A DNA stretch of 64,000 nucleotides from Methylomonas montana (GCF_030490285.1 NZ_CP129884.1:2480001-2544000); one strand, 5' to 3'. Shown: positions 8,928 to 18,165, counted from the stretch's first letter. Notes: a model not told the origin generated them from the sequence alone. Numbers and translations: made by a program.

Positions 8928-9010
8928 GACTGCACTCCGGGTTTAATTAACTTTAAAATCACAACGGTCGATTAGTGGTTATTACGGATCGAATTTCGGT
9001 CATTCAAACA

Positions 9011-9054
9011 ACCGCCCTATTTCCCGCAAAAGGCGGCTCGGTAGCTGACCCGAG
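9011..9054 (-). terminator. Possible weak hairpin terminator after copB
   Basis: Two adjacent hairpins, CCGCC (9012-9016) with GGCGG (9032-9036) and CTCGG (9037-9041) with CCGAG (9050-9054), lie downstream of the copAB pair. Read on the minus strand the first is followed by TTGTTT rather than a clean T-run, so termination is only plausible. Confidence 0.3.
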
Positions 9055-9203
9055 AATGCCGAAATTTGAACTGCACCTGGATGATTGTTGTTGATTGTGC
9101 AAAGCTTGCATTGGACAAATTTCAATTGAATACGGTTCATAAACCCGGCATTCTTTTAAATATGCTGTTAGATAACGGCTTTTGGTGCGCGAAGGCGGCG
9201 GTG

Positions 9204-9890
9204 TCAATACCAAATCCGAAAGCCCACCACACCGCGCAAGCTATGTTGGTGTTCGCGCAACGACGCTTCCTCGACATAATCCATACCCACATACGGCGCA
9301 AACTCGCGCTCGATCTCGTAACGCAAGCGAAAACCCGCCTCAAACTCCGTGACGCCGGATTTCACGCCGCGATTTTGTATATCCTGCGCCGCTAGGTTGA
9401 TCTCGACTCGTGGCTGGAAAATCAAACGCTGGGTTAGCAGCATTTCGTACCCCAGAGTCAGCCGTCCCAACACATTGCCTTTCTCGTTAATAAACATCGC
9501 GCTATCGACTTCGATGAAATACGGTGCCAAGCCCTGAAAACCAATCACCGCATCGAAAGTACGCTCCGGCTCGAACGCCCGTCTGGCGCCGATTTGAAAA
9601 TCCCAAAAGGTGTCGATATTGCGGCTGTACAGTAGCTGCAAATCGGCGCGACCGAAGATATTCTGATCGGCGGAGTAATCGCCTTCCGATTTTAGCCATA
9701 GCTTGTGTTCGTCGTTGCCTGTCCAATTCTGTACATCCCATTTGAACAGATGCAAGCCTTGATTGCCTTCGTACTCCAGCCGATCGGCCTTGAAATGATT
9801 GAAAATCATCGAGTGTTCTTGGGCGGCGGCATTCATGCTCATCGCTGCCAATAGCCCGCACAACCAAATGTTTTTCAAGGTATTATTCAT
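9204..9890 (-). CDS. copB: Copper resistance protein B (outer-membrane beta-barrel)
   Basis: 228 residues, signal peptide about 1-23, then a beta-rich outer-membrane domain typical of PcoB/CopB: the opening FNHFKADRLEYEGNQG, then WDVQNWTGND, LLYSRNIDTFWDFQIGAR, FIEVDSAMFIN and a C-terminal FRIWY ending in an aromatic residue. It lacks the long Met/His-rich N-terminal stretch of some CopB proteins, so it is a short version. It overlaps copA by 8 bases, so the two are co-translated. Likely role: outer-membrane part of copper resistance. Confidence 0.9.
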   Translation of the reverse strand: MNNTLKNIWLCGLLAAMSMNAAAQEHSMIFNHFKADRLEYEGNQGLHLFKWDVQNWTGNDEHKLWLKSEGDYSADQNIFGRADLQLLYSRNIDTFWDFQIGARRAFEPERTFDAVIGFQGLAPYFIEVDSAMFINEKGNVLGRLTLGYEMLLTQRLIFQPRVEINLAAQDIQNRGVKSGVTEFEAGFRLRYEIEREFAPYVGMDYVEEASLREHQHSLRGVVGFRIWY

Positions 9891-11583
9891 GTCGTTGCTC
9901 CGCCTTTTCGACGATTAATTTGCGGAACATGCCGGTATCCATGTGATAGAGCAAATGACAATGGAAAGCCCATTCACCCTCGGCATCGGCCGGCACATCG
10001 ACATTGACAGTCTGGCCGGGCTTGACATTGATGACATGCTTTTTCGGGTTATACATGCCTTTACCGTTGTCCAGATATTGCCAAAGGCCGTGAATATGAA
10101 TCGGATGATTCATCATGGTTTCATTGACGTAACGAAAGCGGATCCGTTCGCCAAACTTCACCCGTATCGGTTCCGCATCGGCGAATTTTGTATCGTCGAA
10201 CGACCAGATATAACGATACATATTTCCGGTCAGCCGCAAAGTGATTTCCCGGTCCGGCGGCCCCATCAAGGCATGATTGGCTTCCGTAGCTTGCAAATCC
10301 TTGTAATCAAGCAGCGCATGCGACTCCATGGCCGGCTCGCTATCAATATGCGTTTGCTGATGAACATGCGCCGGCGGGACAGCCCCGACCGCTTCGTGCC
10401 CGGCATGATCCTGCGCAGATGGTGCGGAATGCTCGGCGTGCTGTTGGTCGGCGTCGTTGGTTTGGGTGTGCAACTCAGCGGCTTGATGACCGGCGTGACC
10501 ACTATGTGCGCCGCCCATGTCAGCCAAAGTCAATAAGGTTATCGGCCGCATAGTCGGAATCGGCGCGTGTAAATCCTCGCGCGGCGTCAGCGTGGCAAGC
10601 GCATAACCGCTGCGATCCATGGTTTCGGCAAATATGCTGTAAGCCTGATCGGCTTGCGGTTGGACCAAGACATCGTAAGTTTCCGCGACTGCGATCCGAA
10701 ACTCCTCGATGTCGACCGGCATCACCGGCTGCCCGTCCGCGGCGATCACCCGCATCTTCAAACCGGGTATGCGCAAATCAAAATGCGTCATCGCCGAGGC
10801 ATTGATAAAACGCAGGCGTAAGGTCTCACCCGGCTTGAACAGATAGATTTGTTTAGCGTCCACCGCTTGGCCGTTGATCAGATAACGGTAATTGATACCG
10901 GTCACATCGGCTAGATCGGTCGGCTCCATGCGCATGTCGCCCCAAGCCAAACGGTCGGCAATCGTTTCCCAAAACCCCAGCTTTTGTATGTCGGTGAAAA
11001 AATCGCCGACGGTGCGTCTTTGAAAGTTATAGTAATCGCTTTGTTTTTTTAGCCTGGCCATCGAGCGATGCGGGTCCGCGCGCGGCCAATCGGACAGCAT
11101 CACCACATAGTCGCGATCAACCGGCTGATGATCATGCAGGGGCTCGATAATCAGCGCTCCGAACAGACCTTGCTGCTCCTGCATCCCGGAATGGCCGTGA
11201 TACCAATAAGTGCCGCTTTGCTTGACTTGAAACTGGTAAGTAAAGGTCTGGCCGGGCGCAATACCGTCAAAGCTGATGCCCGGCACGCCGTCCATTTGAT
11301 ACGGCAAGATGATGCCGTGCCAGTGAATCGAAGTCTGTTCCGTGAGCAAATTGGTGACTTGCAATGTCACTTGTTCGCCTTCCCGCCAATACAGGGTGGG
11401 CGCGGGCAAACTACCATCAGCCAGCACGGCTGTCTGCGATTCGCCGATCAGATTAATCGATTTTTCCGAGATAGATAGCCGATAAACATCGGCGTAAGCC
11501 AAGACCGGCCCCATGACGATCAGCCAAAGGCAAATAGCCATGCATTTGCCGTCCGGATAATGCCCATTACCGAGAATTTGCAT
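9883..11583 (-). CDS. copA: CopA-type multicopper oxidase
   Basis: 566 residues. All copper-binding motifs are visible: HWHG (~87-90), YHGHSGMQ (~128), HPIHIHG (~490s) and HCHLLYHMDTGM near the end. A His-rich insert (GGAHSGHAGH and following, about residues 355-410) lies before the last cupredoxin domain. The family oxidises Cu(I) and/or sequesters copper in the periplasm. The N-terminus looks like a Sec-type signal (MAICLWLIVMGPVLAYA, from residue 15) and no twin-arginine motif is visible, unlike many CopA proteins. The start at 11583 has CAGGGG just upstream; M15 at 11541 is an alternative. First gene of the copAB pair. Confidence 0.92.
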   Translation of the reverse strand: MQILGNGHYPDGKCMAICLWLIVMGPVLAYADVYRLSISEKSINLIGESQTAVLADGSLPAPTLYWREGEQVTLQVTNLLTEQTSIHWHGIILPYQMDGVPGISFDGIAPGQTFTYQFQVKQSGTYWYHGHSGMQEQQGLFGALIIEPLHDHQPVDRDYVVMLSDWPRADPHRSMARLKKQSDYYNFQRRTVGDFFTDIQKLGFWETIADRLAWGDMRMEPTDLADVTGINYRYLINGQAVDAKQIYLFKPGETLRLRFINASAMTHFDLRIPGLKMRVIAADGQPVMPVDIEEFRIAVAETYDVLVQPQADQAYSIFAETMDRSGYALATLTPREDLHAPIPTMRPITLLTLADMGGAHSGHAGHQAAELHTQTNDADQQHAEHSAPSAQDHAGHEAVGAVPPAHVHQQTHIDSEPAMESHALLDYKDLQATEANHALMGPPDREITLRLTGNMYRYIWSFDDTKFADAEPIRVKFGERIRFRYVNETMMNHPIHIHGLWQYLDNGKGMYNPKKHVINVKPGQTVNVDVPADAEGEWAFHCHLLYHMDTGMFRKLIVEKAEQRHE

Positions 11584-11771
11584 AATACCCCTGAATACGC
11601 ACTGAGCCTGGTTTTACTTTAGCACTTAATAGTTGAGTATTGGGAACTGGTTATCGATAAACGATACCTTCGCTGCCGCTTATGCCAAATGTTGACAGCT
11701 AAACCGATGAAGCCTAAAAGGTTAAAACAAGACGTTCGCCGACTCGATTAATCGTGATAGAGGTAATGGCC

Positions 11772-11939
11772 ATGATGAGAATGCTGCTTGAAGTAGTAAT
11801 GGTGTTAGCGCTGGTGGGAGGCTTACTGTTCGTCACCAAGGTACTGGCAAAAGAAAATCGATCCGACAAATCGTTACCCCGGATCGACGATGGTGATAAA
11901 ACCGAGGGCCCGGCCGAACCAGAAGCCAAGAAAGATTAA
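11772..11939 (+). CDS. Small single-pass membrane protein
   Basis: 55 residues if started at ATG 11772, which has AGAGG a few bases upstream; frames from GTG 11754 or ATG 11766 are also open. One hydrophobic helix (LLEVVMVLALVGGLLFVTKVL) is followed by a charged tail rich in Lys, Asp and Glu (RSDKSLPRIDDGDKTEGP). No family is recognised. It is divergent from copA, and a role in copper handling cannot be claimed. Confidence 0.5.
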   Translation: MMRMLLEVVMVLALVGGLLFVTKVLAKENRSDKSLPRIDDGDKTEGPAEPEAKKD

Positions 11940-12193
11940 CGCCAGTTGACAACATCCTGCCACACGAGCCGTCTCGACTCCAAGGGGCCAGCCGGCTTTG
12001 TCTGTATGAATGCAGCTAATCAACAGCACCTGCTGAATATTCAGCAAAACTGGCCTCCGCAACTTAGCTATTTCTAAGGCCAAACTCCCGTCCGCATCGG
12101 CAATCGCAATACCTCCATGCCTTCTGACCCTCCTGGTATGTGTCTTGCAACAACACTGCCATTCATGCCCCTCATAAAACCCAAGGAGATTTC

Positions 12194-13651
12194 ATGCGTA
12201 GATCGATAAACAGCGCGCTTGGCCTAGCCATTGCGATGGCCAGTACAGGATGCAGCTCTTTGCATCAGAACAGTTTGCAACATGCTAGCGAGGCTTCCGG
12301 CGCGGCGACTATTAAATCCATCGAATTCTCCGGCACCGGCCGCTGGTATCAGTTTGGTCAAGCGCCGAATCCGGATCTACCTTGGCCACCATTCGATGTT
12401 AAAGCCTATACAGCCGATATCAATTACGACACCGCCAGCGCTAGAGTGCAAATCGCCCGCGCACAAGTTATCGAGCCAGGCCGTACCCGTCCGGCACCAG
12501 TAGAGCAAAAGGTCGATCAATATATCAGCGGCACCAGCGCCTGGAATGTCGCTACAACCGGCAATGCCACGCCAAGCGCTCAGCCCGCATCCGTTGACGA
12601 ACGTACCGCCGAAATCTGGTCCAGTCCGCAGGGATTTTTGAAGGCGGCGCTGGCCAACCAAGCCAAATCCAAGGACATCGATAACGGCACGGAGGTATCA
12701 TTCAGCATTGGCGGCAAATATCGTTACGTCGGCACCCTCAACACCAAAAACCAACTGACCAAGGTGCAAACCTGGATAGACAACCCAGTACTGGGCGACA
12801 CGCTGGTGGAAACCCAATACAGCGATTATAAAGAATTCGACGGCGGTCAATTTCCCGGCCATATCATCCGGACTCAGGGCGGCTATCCGGTGCTGGATAT
12901 CAATGTCTCGGCGGTCAAGGCCAATCCGGCCGTCAATATTGCCATTCCGCAGGAAGCCAGCAAACCACCGACTACCGTGGTCGCAGCCAGCAAACTGGCC
13001 GACGGCGTTTATTATTTAACCGGCGGCAGCCATCACAGCGTCGCGATCGAACAAAAGGACCACATCGTCTTGGTCGAAGCACCATTAAACGAGGAACGCT
13101 CATTAGCGATCATCGCCAAACTGAAAGAGACCATCCCCAACAAACCGATCAAATATTTGATCAATACCCACGCTCACTTTGATCATTCCGGCGGCTTGCG
13201 AACCTTCGTCGACGCTGGCGCCACCATCGTCACCCATCAACCCAATCAGGCTTATTACCAAAAAGTATGGGACGCCCCACATACTATCAATCCCGACCGC
13301 TTGGCCAAATCGAAAAAATCTGCCCATTTTGAAAGCTTTACCGGCAAGCAGATATTGTCGGACGGTAAACGCAATATCGAAATTCATTCTATAGCCGGGA
13401 ATAGCCACAACGACGCTTTCGTGTTGGTTTATCTGCCCAGCGAGAAGATTCTGGTGGAAGCGGACGCCTACACGCCTCTGGCAGCCAATGCGCCGGCACC
13501 GACCTCAGTCAATCCGTATTCAGCGAACCTGTATGAAAATATTCAAAAGCTGAAACTGAATGTTGGCCAGATTGCCGCACTGCATGGCCCTAGAATAGCC
13601 ACGTTGGCCGATTTGCGTAGTGCTATCGGGATCACCAAAGCATCCAGATAA
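12194..13651 (+). CDS. Metallo-beta-lactamase-fold lipoprotein
   Basis: 485 residues from ATG 12194, chosen because AAGGAG lies at 12183-12188 and the product begins with a lipoprotein signal (LGLAIAMASTGC, lipobox STGC). Residues ~30-270 form a beta-rich domain with no recognised family. From about 275 a metallo-beta-lactamase fold follows, with NTHAHFDHSGG (HxHxDH zinc motif), the later AGNSHNDAFVLVYLP (metal-ligand His) and ALHGPRIA. The fold hydrolyses diverse substrates; the substrate is unknown. It is expected to face the periplasm. No operon partner was identified. Confidence 0.82.
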   Translation: MRRSINSALGLAIAMASTGCSSLHQNSLQHASEASGAATIKSIEFSGTGRWYQFGQAPNPDLPWPPFDVKAYTADINYDTASARVQIARAQVIEPGRTRPAPVEQKVDQYISGTSAWNVATTGNATPSAQPASVDERTAEIWSSPQGFLKAALANQAKSKDIDNGTEVSFSIGGKYRYVGTLNTKNQLTKVQTWIDNPVLGDTLVETQYSDYKEFDGGQFPGHIIRTQGGYPVLDINVSAVKANPAVNIAIPQEASKPPTTVVAASKLADGVYYLTGGSHHSVAIEQKDHIVLVEAPLNEERSLAIIAKLKETIPNKPIKYLINTHAHFDHSGGLRTFVDAGATIVTHQPNQAYYQKVWDAPHTINPDRLAKSKKSAHFESFTGKQILSDGKRNIEIHSIAGNSHNDAFVLVYLPSEKILVEADAYTPLAANAPAPTSVNPYSANLYENIQKLKLNVGQIAALHGPRIATLADLRSAIGITKASR

Positions 13652-13659
13652 TCCCCGAA

Positions 13660-13696
13660 CGGGTCGAGGCAAAAACCTTGGTATTGTGTCGACCCG
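13660..13696. repeat. Inverted repeat after the MBL-fold gene
   Basis: CGGGTCGA (13660-13667) and TCGACCCG (13689-13696) form a perfect 8-bp stem with a 21-base loop, nine bases after the stop of the MBL gene. No T-run follows on either strand, so it may act as an mRNA 3' end structure rather than a classic terminator. Confidence 0.45.
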
Positions 13697-13776
13697 CGTC
13701 TGCCGCCCTGGTGAATCGCCAAGGCAGTAGGCGTCTGTTAATTCAGATGATTTATCAAACCATTGTCAAAATGGAT

Positions 13777-13938
13777 CTATCTTCCACGCCCTCTCAATAT
13801 CGAAGACAGATGGCGACCGCACTGCGCACACACGAAATTCCCGGTTGGAACGCCTAGCACAAACTCTTTGGCTAATGACGGATGATCGCATTGACTATCG
13901 CGGCGTTCATTTGATGTTTCTGATTTTTTTGCGTCCAT
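13777..13938 (-). CDS. 53-residue Cys/His micro-protein (probable zinc-binding)
   Basis: Too short for usual ORF cut-offs. ATG at 13936-13938 with GGGGAAG a few bases upstream, stop at 13777. The product has a polar N-terminus, then QCDHPSLAKEFVLG, then FVCAQCGRHL. The C-x-x-H followed by C-x-x-C (residues ~17-20 and 37-40) is a plausible treble-clef or zinc-ribbon-like site. I recall similar small proteins with CDHP...CxxCG in proteobacteria, without known function. It stands alone between the MBL gene and an AT-rich spacer. Confidence 0.65.
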   Translation of the reverse strand: MDAKKSETSNERRDSQCDHPSLAKEFVLGVPTGNFVCAQCGRHLSSILRGRGR

Positions 13939-14314
13939 AATCTTCCCCTCGCTTTATAGCTAAATTCACGATTATTCAACAATTTTGCCACATCAATTGA
14001 ACAGCAATAAGTATGCTTGATTAATATATTTCAATGGAAAACAACGATTTTCAGCATATTGAATGACTTACCGCATATAGCGGTAATATAGAAATGTAAA
14101 GATTTCCGACTTGTTTGATTGATAATAACGGGATATTTAACGCTATCCCGTTACGCTCCATGTCGGCAAATTCCCGGCATATTTGAGTTATTCGCTTAAC
14201 TACAGCTCAGATAACTTGATGGGAGATCAAGGTTGCGGATTGATTTTGCAATATCCTCTGTAAATATTTTCGACAATTAAAAGCCGCCACAGAGAATACA
14301 CGCTGCTCGTCGGC
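13939..14314. other. AT-rich spacer with two perfect inverted repeats
   Basis: No gene is seen. TTACCGC-ATATA-GCGGTAA at 14068-14086 and AACGGGATA-(8)-TATCCCGTT at 14127-14152 are perfect dyads in AT-rich DNA. They look like operator or mRNA-hairpin elements. The first part probably also holds the promoter of the minus-strand micro-protein gene. No T-run follows either dyad. Confidence 0.45.
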
Positions 14315-14851
14315 TTAGCGAGATCTTTTATCTCTTTCCAATTCCAGATATTTGTGCCGCAAATCGACATAGTTGCCGCCGATCCATTGCCAAAAGGTCG
14401 CGGCCGCTTCCGGGTCGGTACTCAGCAGCTTGACGGCGATGGCGCCATTACTGCTAATGTCGGTAATTTGCGCATCGATATCGATATTGGCCTTATTCTT
14501 CACCACGCGTTTATCGGTTTCCACTCTGAAGGTGACTTGTTCTCCGACCCGGAACAGCATGTCTCGCTTTAATCCGGCCAAGAACTTCAAGCTATATTCA
14601 GGAACTGATTGAAACGGCAGCACGAATTCCGCGTGCCAACGAAACGGCGGACATTGGATGGGGCCGCTGTTCTTTGGAAAATGCACGGTGTAGCCATTAT
14701 CCACTTTGGCTTTGACTATGCCTTTGGTGTATATGTCGTGACAATTGGCCAGCACCATATCGCCAGGTTCAAGGTTATAGGTTCCGGCTCGCGCCGATTG
14801 GCTCGTTAAGACCAGCACAAATCCCAAACAAACGATATTGAATATTTTCAT
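14315..14851 (-). CDS. Exported protein of unknown function
   Basis: 178 residues from ATG 14851, chosen for GGGAGCG upstream and the signal peptide it gives (IVCLGFVLVLTSQSARAG, cleavage near ARA-G). Upstream codons to 14884 are open but unsupported. The mature part starts YNLEPGDMVLANCHDIYTKGIV, suggestive of a small beta-barrel (Tudor/agenet-like) fold, followed by FRVGEQVTFRVETDKRVV. The family is not recognised. Cys residues in CHDIY and QCPPF could form a disulfide in the periplasm. Confidence 0.65.
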   Translation of the reverse strand: MKIFNIVCLGFVLVLTSQSARAGTYNLEPGDMVLANCHDIYTKGIVKAKVDNGYTVHFPKNSGPIQCPPFRWHAEFVLPFQSVPEYSLKFLAGLKRDMLFRVGEQVTFRVETDKRVVKNKANIDIDAQITDISSNGAIAVKLLSTDPEAAATFWQWIGGNYVDLRHKYLELERDKRSR

Positions 14852-15094
14852 GATGCGCTCCCGGTTATTATTGTGTGTTTTCATCCCTAAAATTCGCCTT
14901 ACCCGATCGTATAAAAGGGGTAACGTTCGTCGAACGCTGATCGGCTAAGTCATCGTTTGGTCGAATAATTGATTGGAATCACCCTACCCCATGGCCTTCG
15001 CATCAGCCAAACTCCATCGCAGTCTGTCCCCGCCGTTTGGCATTGTCAAGGCTAGCCTATTTGCACGCGGCAATGGCTGATCGCAAACCGATGA

Positions 15095-15823
15095 CTAATG
15101 TGCTGGTGCTTGGCTTGGCTGATAAGGTCCGAGCAGGCTGCGTGCCAAGGGATCGCTTTCGTCGACATCCACGGTAATCATGTGACCGGTGTTGCTACCG
15201 ATATAGGCTTGCATGGCTGCCGCCATATATGGAAATACCAAACGCAAATCGTTGCTGGCGCCGCTACTTTGCACACTGGTTTTCCAGAGTTGCTTGCGCT
15301 GTTGCTGCTGTAAATAAGCCTCCTTATCGCAAGCTTCCAACACCAAATAACGCCGAAAGGTCGTATAAGATTCTATCCGTTGCGTGTAACCACCCACCCC
15401 ATACCCTGGATAATAACCACGGTAATACCGGGACATGCGGTAAGGATAGTAATAGCCCATATCGTTCCACATCGGTACTTCGTAGGAATACTGATGCACT
15501 TCCGGCGCGCCAATGCCATAGCTCAGGAACATCACCACATTGCTATCTTGCAAGGAGCCGGCCTTGCTATAGCCGCGATTGGCTAGGATTTTTTCGATAT
15601 ACGTTTTAAATTCGATAAATTGCAAATCCTGTTCGTTAGCGTCCGAGCTGCCGGGCAACACCACAAACCGCATATTATTCTGTTGCCCGGTAGCGGCTAC
15701 CAAGGAATCGATTTCGGTGCGAAATTGCAAGGGTCGCGGGGTGGTCGAGCAGGCCGCCAAAAACATCGACAGGAACAATCCGAAAACAACATAACCAAAT
15801 CTGATGAGTTTATTGTTCAACAT
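15095..15823 (-). CDS. DUF4136-like lipoprotein
   Basis: 242 residues from ATG 15823, which gives a clean lipoprotein signal (VVFGLFLSMFLAAC, lipobox LAAC) with GGGGGCG upstream; a longer open frame to 15901 lies inside the preceding gene. The body carries features of DUF4136-type lipoproteins: FVVLPGSSD, FKTYIEKILANRGYS and VVMFLSYGIG. A Tyr/Gly-rich stretch (YYYPYRMSRYYRGYYPGYG) follows, then a C-terminal domain with VDVDESDP. It overlaps the upstream coiled-coil gene by 14 bases, so it is the last gene of that run. Its place is the inner face of the outer membrane or the periplasm; the function is unknown. Confidence 0.7.
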   Translation of the reverse strand: MLNNKLIRFGYVVFGLFLSMFLAACSTTPRPLQFRTEIDSLVAATGQQNNMRFVVLPGSSDANEQDLQFIEFKTYIEKILANRGYSKAGSLQDSNVVMFLSYGIGAPEVHQYSYEVPMWNDMGYYYPYRMSRYYRGYYPGYGVGGYTQRIESYTTFRRYLVLEACDKEAYLQQQQRKQLWKTSVQSSGASNDLRLVFPYMAAAMQAYIGSNTGHMITVDVDESDPLARSLLGPYQPSQAPAH

Positions 15824-16871
15824 GATCGCCCCCTGTCGGATTTGCGGGATTACTATCTTGCCATAGATTTTGAGTGCGTTGTTGCAAGCGAATATCGGCA
15901 AGTACTTTTTTGTCGTGTAGCATGGCCTGATGCGCCAGATGATCGGTCAGTTGCAAACTTTCCGCGAGCCTTTGTCTGGCCTGCTGTTTTTCCTGGGCGC
16001 GCAATTCGGCTTCAAAACGCATTTCCTTCAATTCATTTTCATGGCGAAGCTGTTCGGCAAACAGCCGTTTTTCGAGTGCCAATTGCTGACAAAGCTGATC
16101 TTGCTGGTCTTCCAGCAAGCGCCGCTGTTTTTCCGCTTCCTGTGCTTGAATCTGTTGCTCCAACTCGGCTAACTGTTGCAGATGCTCCAGGTGACGGCGC
16201 TTTTCCAGCAGTTCTTCCTGTTCCAGCAAGCGTTGTTGCCTAAGCAACTCTCTGTTTTTTTGTTCGTTTAGCTCGAAGGTTTTTTTTAAGACATGCAGAT
16301 AAACGCTATCCCGGCCCAACTGCACATTAGGAAATTCGGCAAAACTGGCGGTCAGGTTGCACACCACTTGCGACTGAATGTGCTGTTGCACCAAGACCTG
16401 GTTAATGGCCAGCCCGATACGTCTTTCCAGGTCGCTCAGACCGTTTTGTATCCATGATCCATCCGCCAGGGCTTGCAGCTCCAGATTGACAATATCGTCG
16501 ATAATGTCGGCATAGAGCTGTTTGATGTGCTGATTGATGGTGGCCAGCATTTCGCTGTTTTTTTGCACATAAGCCAAAGTGGCCTGAAAGCGCAAGTCCA
16601 GCGCCAAATCCAGCGTGCAAAAATCGTCGAACATTTTTAGCTGCCGCCGGTACGGCCAGCTTTCGATGGCTAACGGATGGAGCCGATGATAAAAGCGCTT
16701 AGTGAATTTTTTCGGCCGCAAATACAGCTTTTTGTACGGACCGATTTTTAACGCAACCACTTGCCGGTCGGCATCGAACCCGGCTAGCCACTGTTCGTTA
16801 TCGAGATACGTTTCTTCGAATAAGTCGCCACCCGACAACCAGGCTTCCAATTCGGTATCCGGATTAGTCAT
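15810..16871 (-). CDS. Coiled-coil protein with SPFH/band-7-like N-terminal domain
   Basis: 353 residues, no signal peptide. Residues ~30-220 resemble an SPFH domain: VALKIGPYKKLYLRPKKF, a CTLDLALDLRFQATLAYV strand pair, a helix with IIDDIVNLELQALAD and the closing IGLAINQVLVQQ. Residues ~220-315 form a long Gln/Glu/Leu coiled coil (RQQRLLEQEELLEKRRH), as in flotillin-type oligomers. SPFH assignment is by pattern only. The gene overlaps the 4-TM gene upstream by 8 bases and the lipoprotein downstream by 14, implying a tight three-protein unit. Confidence 0.6.
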   Translation of the reverse strand: MTNPDTELEAWLSGGDLFEETYLDNEQWLAGFDADRQVVALKIGPYKKLYLRPKKFTKRFYHRLHPLAIESWPYRRQLKMFDDFCTLDLALDLRFQATLAYVQKNSEMLATINQHIKQLYADIIDDIVNLELQALADGSWIQNGLSDLERRIGLAINQVLVQQHIQSQVVCNLTASFAEFPNVQLGRDSVYLHVLKKTFELNEQKNRELLRQQRLLEQEELLEKRRHLEHLQQLAELEQQIQAQEAEKQRRLLEDQQDQLCQQLALEKRLFAEQLRHENELKEMRFEAELRAQEKQQARQRLAESLQLTDHLAHQAMLHDKKVLADIRLQQRTQNLWQDSNPANPTGGDHVEQ

Positions 16872-18120
16872 GGCTCACGGCGCGTGGTGCGCTGGCTGCT
16901 TTTTGTTTGATCGCGGCGATTTTGTCGGACATCTTTTCGGCGATCAAGGGATAAAGGTTGGGTGCAAACTCCACCGTCCTGTCGTCTACTTTGCGCAGAA
17001 ATCCTCTGCTCAACAGCAAGCCCACCACGAACATTCGCGACCAATCCGAATAACGCCTGGCCTTTTCCAGGTCCGATTTTTCGATAATCATCTCCAGCTC
17101 GTCATTTTCGTTGATGCGGAATTCGGTAAATTGTCTGAGGCATTCGAACACCAACTCCTCTTCCTGCACGGTCAAAGGCCCCGGCGCGGTAAACTCCAAC
17201 CGATAAGACAACAGCACGGTAAAAAAATCCACCATCGCCGCACAAGCGAACGCGAACCAGGAAAACCCACGCCACATTGCAAACGAGGGTTTTACTTCCT
17301 CGACAAACTGCTTATACGTCATCAACAACGGCGCATCGGGCAAGGATAAGCCCATGTTGCTGGCCAGTTGGTTTACACCCAATTGAATATCCTGATAGTT
17401 CTTCAAAAACTGGGAATAAGTCGCTTCGGCATCGTTGGTGACATCCAGCTGGTTAAGATTGCTTTGCAGCAAGCGAATGTTGTTATCCAGCGCCAGAAAC
17501 GCCTGTTCCTGCTGCTGCAAGGCTTGTTTCTTTTCCTGATAAATCTGGTTGTAATGGCGCCAAAACGGCCCCTCGCCGACCTGGTTTTTATAACCGGGCC
17601 CAATTTGATTATGGGTGCCGAAATAAGCCTGACTGGCATCCAGCGACGCTTTATCCAGTTCCTGTTTTTGTTGTTGCAGCATCTGGCTTTTAACCTGCAG
17701 GATGCTGTCCAGATAATCCTTGGTTTGTTGCCTAAGTTGATTTAGACGATTAATGTGCAGCGTTTCTTGCTCGGATATTTCGTAAAACTTGAAATAAGAA
17801 AACGTTACCGACGCAGCAATCGCCACGCTGAGCGAAGCGACCACGGTGAAATAGCGTATCCGGTTAGCTTTCCAGTGGATGCCGGCCATTTCCAGAGAAC
17901 AGATGACGATGATGGATTGGATCGCAACGGTGATCACCAGAGCAATCCAAGGCGTGATGAAGTGCGATAAACCGTAATAAGTCGTGAAGCCGGACGATAA
18001 GCTGAGCATCAGCACGATGGGTATCGTCCAAATCCGCAACATGCTGACAAACAGGGTTTGAATTCGGTTAATAAAATAACCGAGTCCGCCGGAACGAATC
18101 TTTATGCTGGGATTATTCAT
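16864..18120 (-). CDS. Four-TM membrane protein with internal coiled coil
   Basis: 418 residues. Three membrane helices (about 31-51, 54-76, 90-110) are followed by a long coiled coil (about 115-245, with QVKSQMLQQQKQELDKAS), a fourth helix (about 288-308) and a soluble C-terminal domain (about 315-400, FECLRQFTEFRINENDELEM) of possibly winged-helix type. The family is not recognised. It starts 46 bases after cysK on the same strand and overlaps the SPFH-like gene by 8, so it is probably read in the rpoE-mucABD-cysK transcript and forms a complex with the SPFH-like protein (inference). Confidence 0.6.
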   Translation of the reverse strand: MNNPSIKIRSGGLGYFINRIQTLFVSMLRIWTIPIVLMLSLSSGFTTYYGLSHFITPWIALVITVAIQSIIVICSLEMAGIHWKANRIRYFTVVASLSVAIAASVTFSYFKFYEISEQETLHINRLNQLRQQTKDYLDSILQVKSQMLQQQKQELDKASLDASQAYFGTHNQIGPGYKNQVGEGPFWRHYNQIYQEKKQALQQQEQAFLALDNNIRLLQSNLNQLDVTNDAEATYSQFLKNYQDIQLGVNQLASNMGLSLPDAPLLMTYKQFVEEVKPSFAMWRGFSWFAFACAAMVDFFTVLLSYRLEFTAPGPLTVQEEELVFECLRQFTEFRINENDELEMIIEKSDLEKARRYSDWSRMFVVGLLLSRGFLRKVDDRTVEFAPNLYPLIAEKMSDKIAAIKQKAASAPRAVSHD

Positions 18121-18165
18121 AGTCGCTATTTTAATCGCTCCAGCAGGTTTACGGGTGAAACAGTG

